A stretch of 13,223 bases of DNA from Larix sibirica (Eukaryota; Streptophyta; Pinopsida; Pinales; Pinaceae). Within the stretch, counting starts at the first letter, position 1, and each line of letters opens with the position of its first letter. Shown in pieces: positions 1 through 7,621 of the stretch. Under the pieces are notes generated by a model, which saw only the letters and a list, made by a program, of their open reading frames with translations, was not told the origin of the DNA and searched no databases. The position numbers and the translations under genes were made by a program. The stretch is taken from assembly GCA_004151065.3 (NCBI GenBank), contig NWUY0303927680.1, forward strand, positions 1 through 13,223, given 5' to 3'.

Positions 1-702
1 TTTATTTATATAAAAAACTTTTAAAATCTATATATTTTTATTATATTTAAAATTTATGTTATTTACAATTTAGATAAAATTAGTAACATTAAAAAATATA
101 AATAATATACGATATTATTAGTAATTTAAAAAAAATAGAATAGATTCAAATTATAGAAAAACTACTTTAAAAACAAGATACTTTACGTTTTGAAATGAGG
201 AATAAACAATTACTAAAACTCTAAAGAGTTTTTGTTAAGTTTTATAATTTTTTTATTTAAATGATCAAATTATCTTTTATATATATATTTTTTCTCAATT
301 ACTTTAATAATAATAAAAATATAATAATAATTCACAAACTTTCATTTATATATATATATAAGTGTGTGATTATTATACGAGATCTGTTATGAAAATTTTC
401 CATGCAATGATCACGAAATAGTGTCATCCAAAATTTTAAGAACCCAATTTCATTGTAGGCTAGACTACCTAGTGCATGTTTATAATTTCGAGAAATAAAA
501 AACGCAATCCATCATCCACGTAAACAAATTTTAATGAAAGATCTGGTATGTAAAATGCATAATATTATGTTTTCTGAATTTTTCCTATTTTCATTCCAAG
601 TGTATTGGTGTGGTGTTCCATAAGAAAATAGAAAATAGTACACTAAGTTTCATTCCATCAATTGTAAATATCAGTAAATATCAATTAGTATAGATTTATA
701 TT
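1..702. other. AT-rich intergenic DNA, no gene seen
   Basis: No coding region or RNA gene is recognisable on either strand. The stretch has short A and T runs and a (TA)n tract around 347-361. It may be far-upstream sequence of the proline-rich gene or old repeat DNA. Confidence 0.6.
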
Positions 703-923
703 AAACTTGGATTTATTAAGTAAAATGAAATTTTTTATTTTTAAGGTGCAAATTTTTTATTTTAAAATTTTTTACACCTTAAAAATATTATCTTAATTTT
801 TTTATGCATTAAAAAAAATTATCTTAAATTTTTTTATACACTGAAAAATGGTTGTATCTTAACAAATTGAATATGAGTTTAAGATAGAATTTTAAAATTT
901 TATTTTATAAATCAACATAAATT
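703..923. mobile_element. Possible MITE-like element with imperfect terminal inverted repeats
   Basis: The left end (703-728, TTAAACTTGGATTTATTAAG...) is similar, as reverse complement, to the right end (898-923, ATTTTATTTTATAAATCAAC...). Inside lies a perfect 12-bp inverted repeat, ATTTTTAAGGTG at 737-748 and CACCTTAAAAAT at 775-786. Size and AT content fit a non-autonomous DNA element, but no clear target-site duplication is visible. AT-rich DNA makes chance similarity likely. Confidence 0.3.
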
Positions 924-1037
924 TTTATTTATTTTTTTAAATTTTTGATAAGTTCAATATACGTGACATCTCCCTCTACTATGTGCTGGATACTCTCTGT
1001 GTAATGAGATGATACAGGTTGGCTGTGAGATCTGTCG

Positions 1038-1157
1038 CGGAAAACACAGCTGAATTAAATTGTTGTCATGCAATAAATCGTAGAAAATAGAGTCACGGAA
1101 AACACAGCCGAATTAAATTGTTGTCATGCAATAAATAAATCGTAGAAAATAGAGTCA
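1038..1157 (+). repeat. Recent tandem duplication, 58-bp and 62-bp copies
   Basis: Copy 1 (1038-1095) and copy 2 (1096-1157) both run from CGGAAAACACAGC/CC to GTAGAAAATAGAGTCA. They differ by one base and by an extra four bases (AATAAATAAAT versus AATAAAT) in copy 2. Near-identity points to a young duplication. It sits about 460-580 bases before the TATA-like box, so it may double upstream regulatory sequence. Confidence 0.9.
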
Positions 1158-1613
1158 GTATGCAGCTGGTCATAAATGAATGAAAGGACGGGCCATCAAC
1201 AGAAATGGTTGGTTGGGTCGTTGAACAGTGAATGAATGCAAGGACGAGGCTCTGCCTTTCGCGGACAATCTACCGACTATTTTGCGGTGTTTAATTAGAT
1301 ATCTGACTTAAATTCCATTATACGCTGTCAACTCCATACCTTTACATGATCCACTGAATATTTATCCTCTCCCGGGAATTGTCCAGATCGGTGTTTCGGT
1401 ACACTGGAGTTATGAGAATTAAAGGAATTCAAAGGTGCGAACTACACTATTGAATGCGAATATTATTGCTGCCATCTGCCATGCCAATGCCAGTGAAGAC
1501 GTGAGCCTCCGTTCTGAAGCTCATTAACTCACTTCTGCCGCTTGCATGTGAAGTCCCAACAAGAATCGTTGTCATCCACAGTGGATGGCATGATTTTTGG
1601 GAATTGTTGCCTC
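1158..1613 (+). promoter_or_regulatory. Upstream region of the proline-rich gene, no gene seen
   Basis: This stretch is less AT-rich than its surroundings. It holds a CCAAT pentamer (1484-1488), an ACGT core in AAGACGTGAG near 1499, and a TGCATG (RY-type) motif at 1543-1548. These are short motifs that often occur by chance; only their position before the TATA-like box supports a regulatory role. Confidence 0.3.
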
Positions 1614-1621
1614 TTTAAATA
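1614..1621 (+). promoter_or_regulatory. TATA-like box of the proline-rich protein gene
   Basis: TTTAAATA lies about 100 bases before the start codon. A pyrimidine patch (CTCTCTTTCCC, 1632-1642) and an initiator-like CCATACTCAG follow at the usual TATA-to-start spacing. This suggests transcription starts near 1643-1650 and a 5' leader of about 70-80 bases. A CCAAT pentamer at 1484-1488 and an ACGT core near 1499 lie upstream. The call is by position and composition only. Confidence 0.5.
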
Positions 1622-1667
1622 TCAGATCCTGCTCTCTTTCCCATACTCAGCGATCAGTGGCACGAGC

Positions 1668-1745
1668 ATGATAAGCTCATCCACTGACAAATCCAGAAAC
1701 ATAAGTCTTTTCAGTGAATCATGCGGTATCCTTTATGGAGTATGA
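1668..1745 (+). other. Possible upstream ORF overlapping the main start codon
   Basis: If transcription begins before 1668, the leader contains an ATG with A at -3. It opens a 25-codon frame that runs past the main ATG at 1721 and stops at TGA 1743-1745. That stop overlaps Met8 of the main frame (ATG 1742-1744) as ATGA. The peptide itself has no recognisable features. It could lower initiation at 1721 or favour restart at Met8, which still leaves a complete signal peptide. Confidence 0.3.
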
Positions 1746-4022
1746 TTGTGGCCGTAATCACATTTCTGCTTCTGCACCAGGTGCAGGTTCTGGCTGTAGC
1801 TGTGGATGGATTTGCTTCAAGAAAAGCAGGCTCTGCCTACGTCGTAGGAACTGTAACATGCGATGAATGCACCCAGAAGCGTATAAGAACTACAGGTCAG
1901 ACGCCCACCATGTTTCAATAATTTCAACGTTCACACTTCTTTTCTATTTTGATATCGTAGATAACTATAACGGCAAATTCAGATCGCGTCTTATATGTGT
2001 TATGACTGCAGTTAGATCTGTTTGCATTCATTCACAGTTTGAGATTTGTGGACTACTATTATTGTTCAGTACAATAATGGAAATTGAACTGACATAGCCT
2101 TTATTATAGATCGTGTGGAATGTGAAAATGAGTATGGGTTGTTTTGTGTTGCATTGTATGAAGCAGATGCAGCATCGGTGACAGTGAAGTGCACAAGCAA
2201 GGAAGGAGATCGTCCTGTCCAATATGAGTCCAGTGCTGATCTCGGAAGCCTTGATGAGAAGGGAGCGTTTGAAGTGGAGATTTCGCCTCATCTTCTTAAC
2301 CAGAAAGGGGAGTTGACACACGATTGCTATGTAAAGCTCATGGTAAAAGGCAAAGGTAGCGGCAAGCATCAGACGCCTGCTTCATGCTCCACACCAGCAT
2401 TGAGCAAGTTGATTTTCAAGTCTGGGGAAGGTGATATGCACATCTTTACCACCGATGGCAACTTAATCTTATCCTCCTCCTCTTGCCCTGAAGCATTTTT
2501 ATGGCCACCCTTCCACTTCCCAAATTTCCAGCCGAAGCCTAAAACTTTCCCACTCCCAAAATACCACCCAAAGAAATTCCCTCCTCTTCCAAAATTCCCA
2601 CCAAAGAAATTTCCTCCCAAGCCATCCTTCCCTCCTACAACAAAGCCTATCCTACCCCCCTTTCCCGAATTCCCACCCAAGCCCTCATTCTCTCCTAAGC
2701 CTAAAATTAAACCAATTTTACCACCTCTTCCCAAATTCCCTCCCAAATCTTCATTCCCTCCTAAGCCTAAAACAAAACCAATCCCACCACCTCTTCCAAA
2801 ATTTCCTCCCAAACCCTCCTTCCCTCCTAAGCCTAAAACAAAACCAAGTCTGCCACCTCTTCCTCCATCACCTCCCAAACTCTCATTCCCTCCTAAGCCT
2901 AAGACAAAACCAATTCCACCACCTCTTCCCCCATCGCCTCCCAAACCCTCATTCCCTCCTCTCGAGCCTAAGACAAAACCAATCCCACCACCTCTTCCCC
3001 CATCGCCACCCAAACCCTCATTCCCTCCTCCCGAGCCTAAGACAAAACCAATCCCACCACCTCTGCCAAAATTCCCTCCCAAACCCTCCTTCCCTCCTAA
3101 GCCTAAAACAAAGCCAAGTCTGCCACCTCTTCTCCCATCACCTCCCAAACTCTCATTCCCTCCTCCTAAGCCTAAGACAAAACCAATTCCACCACCTCTT
3201 CCCCCATCGCCTCCCAAACCCTCATTCCCTCCTCCCGAGCCTAAGACAAAACCAATCCCACCACCTCTTCCAAAATTCCCTCCCAAACCCTCCCTTCCTC
3301 CTCCTGAGCCTAAAACAAAACCAATTCTACCACCTCTTCCCCCATCACCTCCCAAACCCTCCTTCCCTCCTCCTAAGCCTAAGACAAAACCATTCCCACC
3401 ACCTCTTCCCAAATTTCCTCCCAAACGTTCCTTCCCACCAAAGCCTAAAACAAAACCAATCCCACCACCTCTTCCCAATTTCCCGCCCAAGCCCTCTTTC
3501 TCTCCAAAGCCTAAAACAAAACACATCCCACCACCTCTTCCCAAATTTCCTCCCAAGCCCTCGTTCCATCCTAAGCCTAAAACAAAACTAATCCCACCAC
3601 CTCTTCCCAAATTCCCTCCTAAACACTCCTTCCCTCCCCTACCTAAAACAAAACCCATCCCCCCACCTCTTCCCAAATTCCATCCTAAGCCTAAAACGAA
3701 ACCAATCTGGCCACCTCTTCCAAAATTCCCTCCCAAGTCCTTATTCCCTCCTAAACCTAAAACAAAACCAATATTGCCACCTCTTCCAAAACTCCCACCC
3801 AAATCCTTCCCTCCTAAGCCTAAAACAAAACCAATATTACCACCTTTTCCAAAATTCCCTCCCAAGCCCTTCTTCCCTCCAAAGCCAAAGTTTGGGTTCC
3901 CTCCCTTACCAAAGATGAAACTACCTTTTCCTAAAATTCCTAGATCTCCAATTTGGAAATCTCACCATCCATTTTTCTCAAGTCCATTTCCTTCCATTCC
4001 ATTTACTCCACCTCATCCTTAG
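1721..4022 (+). CDS. PRP4-like: Proline-rich cell-wall protein, Pollen Ole e 1 domain plus 18 Lys/Pro repeats (AtPRP4/AtPRP2-like), two exons
   Basis: Best model is join(1721..1895, 2167..4022), 676 residues. Residues 1-27 form a secretion signal with a hydrophobic core (IVAVITFLLL) ending at VLAVA. Residues about 40-165 match the Pollen Ole e 1 / extensin domain: VVGTVTC, CDEC, SVTVKC, a LDEKGAFEVEI strand, HDCYVKL and SSSCPE. That gives six cysteines (47, 50, 67, 112, 132, 165), the number known for Ole e 1. From W171 on the protein is Pro/Lys-rich, with 18 units of the type KPKTKPIPPPLPKFPPKPSF (residues 236-630), and it ends in PPHP. From memory, AtPRP4 has the same order: signal, a domain with GAL.EECY.QL, a FWP junction, KP-rich repeats and a PPHP end. 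It is expected to be secreted, proline-hydroxylated and placed in the cell wall. It is longer than I recall for AtPRP4 (about 450 residues), through repeat expansion. The repeats lack tyrosine. Family assignment is strong; the exact 3' splice site is less certain. Confidence 0.9.
1896..2166 (+). other. Phase-1 GT-AG intron of the proline-rich protein gene
   Basis: Exon 1 ends ACAG and the intron opens GTCAGA. Without splicing, the exon 1 frame hits a stop just after 1918, and the domain resumes only in a different frame near 2115, so an intron is required. Exon 1 leaves one base of a codon. Acceptors ending at 2109 (TATTATAG), 2163, 2166 (GAAGCAG) and 2172 all restore the correct frame. I prefer 2166: a T-rich stretch (2138-2158) precedes it, it joins TT-D-AASVTVKC, and it leaves exactly six cysteines. 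The 2109 acceptor adds 19 residues with two extra cysteines and gives 695 residues. A second phase-compatible donor (GTATAA at 1881) exists but is a weaker match. Confidence 0.75.
2697..3881 (+). repeat. Coding tandem array, 18 units of about 66 bp in the proline-rich tail
   Basis: The unit encodes K/E-P-K-T-K-P-I-x-P-P-L-P-x-x-P-P-K-x-S-F-P-P, 14-23 residues long, with a degenerate earlier unit at 2637-2696. Variants fall into classes: LPKF versus LPPS at the centre, and PP versus PPP/PPL linkers with Lys or Glu opening the unit. Unit 15 is shortened (PKTKPI...PKFH). Units 2-4 (2763-2963) and 6-8 (3033-3236) share the same order of classes, including the SLPPL variant in the middle. The coding strand is C-rich and very poor in G. 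Confidence 0.95.
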
Positions 4023-4215
4023 AGTAGCAAATAGTTTCATCATCATAAATATGGCTGGAATTTCCTTCATTTTGCATCCTTCATCAGTTTGAATATTCAA
4101 CCTATATTTTCTTTATGTACTCTTTTATATATTATTAAGTTAAATATTGTATAAAAGGATATTTAACTTTGGACTTGGCACCCCAAGATCATAAAATAAA
4201 GTTTATGGCAGAGTG
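4023..4215 (+). terminator. 3' UTR and polyadenylation signal of the proline-rich protein gene
   Basis: After the TAG at 4020-4022, an AT-rich stretch leads to AATAAA at 4195-4200. A GT-rich element (GTGTGTTGTT, from 4213) follows, the usual downstream context for plant 3' end formation. This implies a 3' UTR of about 190 bases. A second, weaker candidate is ATAAAA near 4151. Confidence 0.55.
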
Positions 4216-4334
4216 TGTTGTTAAGATTTGTTATGGTATATATATTTCATTGAAAATCGAGTTATTTCATGAATTTATGTAATTTCGTTTTTTAAGATTG
4301 TATTTTTTGTACTTAAAAAATATAAATTAATTGA

Positions 4335-4508
4335 TTAATTTGATAATGTAATTAATAAATTTAACGATTTAATTTCAAAACTCTATAAATTAATTACTTT
4401 TGTAATTGTAATTAGTTTAAATATTTAATTCATTAATTTAATGATCTAATTAATAAATTTAATGTATTAATTTCAAAAACTCTATGAACTTACTTTTGTC
4501 ATAGTAAG
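4335..4508. repeat. Degenerate direct repeat, two copies about 98 bp apart
   Basis: Copies at about 4335-4410 and 4433-4508 share TTAATTTGATnATnTAATTAATAAATTTAA, then a TTTCAAAACTCTATnAA block and an ACTTTTGT block. They are clearly related but diverged. The surroundings (4216-4670) have no gene. Confidence 0.6.
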
Positions 4509-4673
4509 TTACTCTAAAAGTGCTCTCAAGATGATTACCTCTAATTCAATTTAGAATGATTTATCATTTTGATTCTTTCAAGATTATTTGATTTTTTTGG
4601 GCATAAAACCAACATAAGGTTCTAAATCTAATATCAATAATGTTCTTATGAGATTCTGCATTTTACACCCATA

Positions 4674-4749
4674 GAAATCAAGTTAATCCATCATTTAAAT
4701 TGAAATATACCAAGATTAATTGGATGGAAATCAAGTTAATCCATCATTT
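4674..4749. repeat. 23-bp direct repeat, two copies
   Basis: A 23-bp sequence beginning GAAATCAAGTTAATCC and ending CATCATTT occurs at 4674-4696 and again, identical, at 4727-4749, 53 bp apart. The bases between are unrelated. It could be a local duplication or a footprint of an excised insertion. Confidence 0.8.
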
Positions 4750-4908
4750 CCCACGCAAGATAATATACAAGGTTTAGAAGGTAATCATGTAAGTAAAGGA
4801 AACCTAGAGAGTTGTAACCTCATCTACTCTGACCATTATGAACTATTAATTAGCTCATTAAATAATACAATAGATATATTTATGCATATACTTTATTTCA
4901 TAAAGCAA

Positions 4909-4962
4909 ACAAATCACCCTAAGGTTCGAGAGCCAACAAATTACCCTAAGGTTAGAGAGAGA
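4909..4962. repeat. Short tandem repeat of about 26 bp, two copies
   Basis: AACAAATCACCCTAAGGTTC followed by GAGAGCC is repeated at once as AACAAATTACCCTAAGGTTA followed by GAGAGA. The units contain CCCTAAGGTT, which only resembles the plant telomere unit CCCTAAA and is not a telomere array. Confidence 0.7.
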
Positions 4963-4990
4963 GCAAGCCTCTCTTAACTCCCATAATTTG

Positions 4991-5202
4991 TTTTTTCCCT
5001 AAATATTACATGCATAATGTTCATATGCATTATTTAAGTTAATGCACAACAATGCATGGCAAACACATATTAAATGTTTTTTCAACGGAAACTTATTTTT
5101 TTTCCCTAAATATTACATGCATAATGTTCATATGCATTATTTAAGCTAATGCGCAATAATGCATAGCAAACACATATTAAATATGTTTTTAGGGGAAACT
5201 TA
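4991..5202. repeat. Tandem duplication of 105 bp
   Basis: Copies at 4991-5095 and 5098-5202 run from TTTTTTCCCTAAATATTAC to GGAAACTTA with only scattered substitutions (for example AAGTTAATGCACAAC versus AAGCTAATGCGCAAT). Each holds the palindrome-like core ATGCATAATGTTCATATGCAT. No coding content is seen. Confidence 0.9.
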
Positions 5203-5672
5203 ATTTAATTATATGTTGCGCATTTATCAATTCTAATATTACTTCATCATTGATCCACATAATAAATATTTTCCAATAAAGATACCTTATAATGGACTCA
5301 TGATAAATTAATACTTGGACCAACTTTTTTACTAAATCCTTTACTAAAACTGCACATAAAGTTCTATTAAAAAATGTGCAGTAAAACAGTTCGATAAAGC
5401 CTATTAAGAATTGCCCACTAATGAGCATCTAGGTTTGTTACACTAGCAATTATAATTTTCATGGTATATATTTTTCTTATTATAATGATAAGAAAAACTT
5501 AAATAACTATATTCAGAATCTAAGTTATAATTAAACTTTGCACTAAGATCTGCGCAATAAAAACATTATATTAAGCATTACACATTAAGAACTATCACGC
5601 ACTAAGGTTAAATGCATAAATTAAATAGGATAATATTTATCATTCCTTCCAAAACATGGAATGTAATTTTTT
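5203..5672. other. AT-rich intergenic DNA, no gene seen
   Basis: The only open frame of any length (minus strand, about 79 codons, 5189-5428) has no recognisable domain or coding context and crosses the edge of the upstream tandem duplication. I see no RNA gene. Confidence 0.5.
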
Positions 5673-6000
5673 AATATAATAATTGTGCAATAAGATAATT
5701 ATTTAAACTTATTTGGATAAGCAAAATCAACATGTCGTTTCTAAATACAATTCTTTACAAGTCATATTAATTAATCCATAACGCATAGTATTTTTTTTTC
5801 AATTTACCAATTAAGTATAAGTGAAACTTAATGTTCCAATATAATTATTGTGCAATAAGATAATAATTTAACATAATCTTTTAAACTTATTTGGATAAGC
5901 AAAATGAGCATGTGGTTTCTAAATACCATTCTTTACAAAGTATATTAATTAATCCATAACACATGGTATTTGTTTTCAATTTACCAATTAAGTATAAGTG
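5673..6000. repeat. Tandem duplication of about 150-165 bp
   Basis: Copy 1 (5673-5823) and copy 2 (5838-6000) share AATATAATnATTGTGCAATA, then AACTTATTTGGATAAGCAAA, TTCTTTACAA and CAATTTACCAATTAAGTATA. Copy 2 has an extra stretch (about 12 bp, around TAACATAATCTT) before AACTTATTTGG. Several substitutions mark it as older than the 4991-5202 duplication. Confidence 0.88.
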
Positions 6001-6678
6001 CTAATTACGTGCAACTTAATGCAATTAACACATATTACTTTATATTTTGAGTCTGTGGTTTTCCAAAACCATGATGTCATTCATTCCAAGTTTAAATAAC
6101 AACCTTTAACAATGGTTAGTTATCTTCTTAAGAATTTATTAAACAATAATAATTCAAACATGCTTCAAACATTGGGCATAAAATAAATACTTCATAAATA
6201 TTTCGTTTATCCTAATGAATTGAGATATGTGCAATAATCACTTATGAGAATTACTATGATAAATATTTAATTGCGACAAACATATAAGTTACAAAGGAAA
6301 TAAAAAAATAAATAGGATTTCAACTCAGTTATCCATTCATAATTTTTTAAGAGACATATAAATTTAAATAAAAGTTCAGGAATTAAAACACAAACTATGG
6401 AATTGTTTCACCATTCATCGAATAAATAATTTTGAGAAATTAAACATCATTTCCAAAAATTGAAAATTTATCTAGAAAATATTTGAAATGGCCAACTGGT
6501 TGTGTTTAAGGCACGCTCCGCTCAACCATATGTAATTCTTCTCAACAGAACACCACCCCAAAGCTGAGACTCATGCATTCACCAGGAATACATCTCATCA
6601 GACCCATAATTTTTTTTTCAGAATTAACTCTTGGAACTCCGTAAAATTGGTTTAAGTCCAACTCCATGCCAAATAGTG
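6001..6678. other. Intergenic DNA, no gene seen
   Basis: AT-rich, without a recognisable frame, RNA gene or repeat until 6679. The part around 6490-6600 is less AT-rich and may be the start of the old repeat-derived segment that continues to 7550. Confidence 0.5.
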
Positions 6679-7020
6679 CATTTCACCTCCTTGATTTCCT
6701 TATGATATGCACAAAAGTGATGTACATCACTGCCTTATGTGCTCAAAATTCCATGAATTCAACTTCCTACACAATTTTCCACTTCACTGGAATGACCATA
6801 GACAAATTGGTCTAAGTGCACAACAAATAAAACATATCGATGTCATATGTGTTCAGAATTCAGAAACAATTTTCTTCCATAGACCCAAATTCTTCTTTCT
6901 TCGCTTCGGTCTTCACTTCGGACATGAGTAAAAATTTGTAATATACATCACACCTCCTTTATGTCCTTATGATCTGCACAAGAATGATGTATGTCACTGC
7001 CTTATGTGCTCAGAATTCCA
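6679..7020. repeat. 75-bp direct repeats spaced 267 bp apart
   Basis: Copies at 6679-6753 and 6946-7020 share CACCTCCTT, TCCTTATGAT, TGCACAA, GATGTA and TCACTGCCTTATGTGCTCA, then AATTCCA. They carry about a dozen substitutions. The middle also has a weaker related piece (CATATGTGTTCAGAATTCA, near 6844). Taken together this looks like a decayed array inside retroelement-derived DNA. The short frame at 6707-6931 is a by-product and is not called as a gene. Confidence 0.8.
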
Positions 7021-7059
7021 CCAAGAAAATTAACTTTCCTCTTGTGCTCAGAAATCCCC

Positions 7060-7552
7060 CCTGCACGCATTCTTCTTTTCCCCGGAATGAATGAATGAAT
7101 ATTCTCACAATCCTACCATTTCCACTTGCATGCATTATTTTTATGCATGTCAAGAGGGAACCGTGTGGAATACCTCATCCATGTTTCCTCATTTAGTATA
7201 AACACATAACCCCCCCTAAATCCCACTTAAGTAATAATTATTATTTTAATAATAATTTTTAAGTCTATAGAATGAGTTTAATACTTAACCATGACTTAGG
7301 ATAAATTTAGGGATGTTTAAGGTTCTAAAAGGTATCTAAGGGTCATGTTATTGTTTCCTCCTAGGCCAATTTTAACCCCCTTACCATCTCCGATGAATAC
7401 ATGAGTCTCTGATATTTTCAACGTACTACCTCAACACAACCAGTTGTAGATTTTAATATTAATAATTACAAAAATACAGTATGTTCAGCCTTGCAGGCAT
7501 TCATAAACAATGACCATCATCAAACTAGGGGTTCCAAACCAGGGATGTTATA
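7060..7552 (-). mobile_element. Possible decayed LTR (minus strand)
   Basis: Read on the minus strand, the segment opens near 7552 with TATAACATCCCTGGTTTGG, close to the TGTAACACCC-type starts common in plant LTRs. It then runs through an AATTATTATT/AATAATAATT palindromic stretch (about 7229-7258), a G run (TTAGGGGGGG, near 7211) and an imperfect hairpin at 7125-7154 (CTTGCATGCAT paired with ATGCATGTCAAG). The far end is not definable and no second LTR copy was identified. An (AATG)n run sits at 7085-7099. Confidence 0.35.
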
Positions 7553-7621
7553 GGGTTTGTGGGGGAATCCTATATTTTTCATATTCACATTGGGCTAAAC
7601 TCTCGGCGAGTTAAATTGTGT

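Noticed and set aside
1542-1745. 67-codon frame before the gene, as a protein-coding gene
   Set aside because: Its start lies upstream of the TATA-like box and no domain is visible. Only the part after 1668 is kept, as a possible uORF.
1867-2369. Frames across the intron on both strands (1867-2097 plus, 2028-2369 minus)
   Set aside because: They overlap the intron and the domain exon in other frames and show no family features.
3345-3569. Second minus-strand frame rich in Trp, Arg and Gly
   Set aside because: Another shadow of the same repeat array, periodic with the sense repeat.
2369-3865. A 498-codon glycine-rich open frame on the minus strand
   Set aside because: It is the antisense shadow of the Lys/Pro repeat array. 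The repeated codon register rarely places TTA, CTA or TCA in that frame, so it stays open by composition. It has no own promoter or signal, and the sense gene has clear family similarity.
4909-4962. CCCTAAGG motifs as an interstitial telomere array
   Set aside because: The unit differs from CCCTAAA and occurs only twice within a 26-bp duplication.
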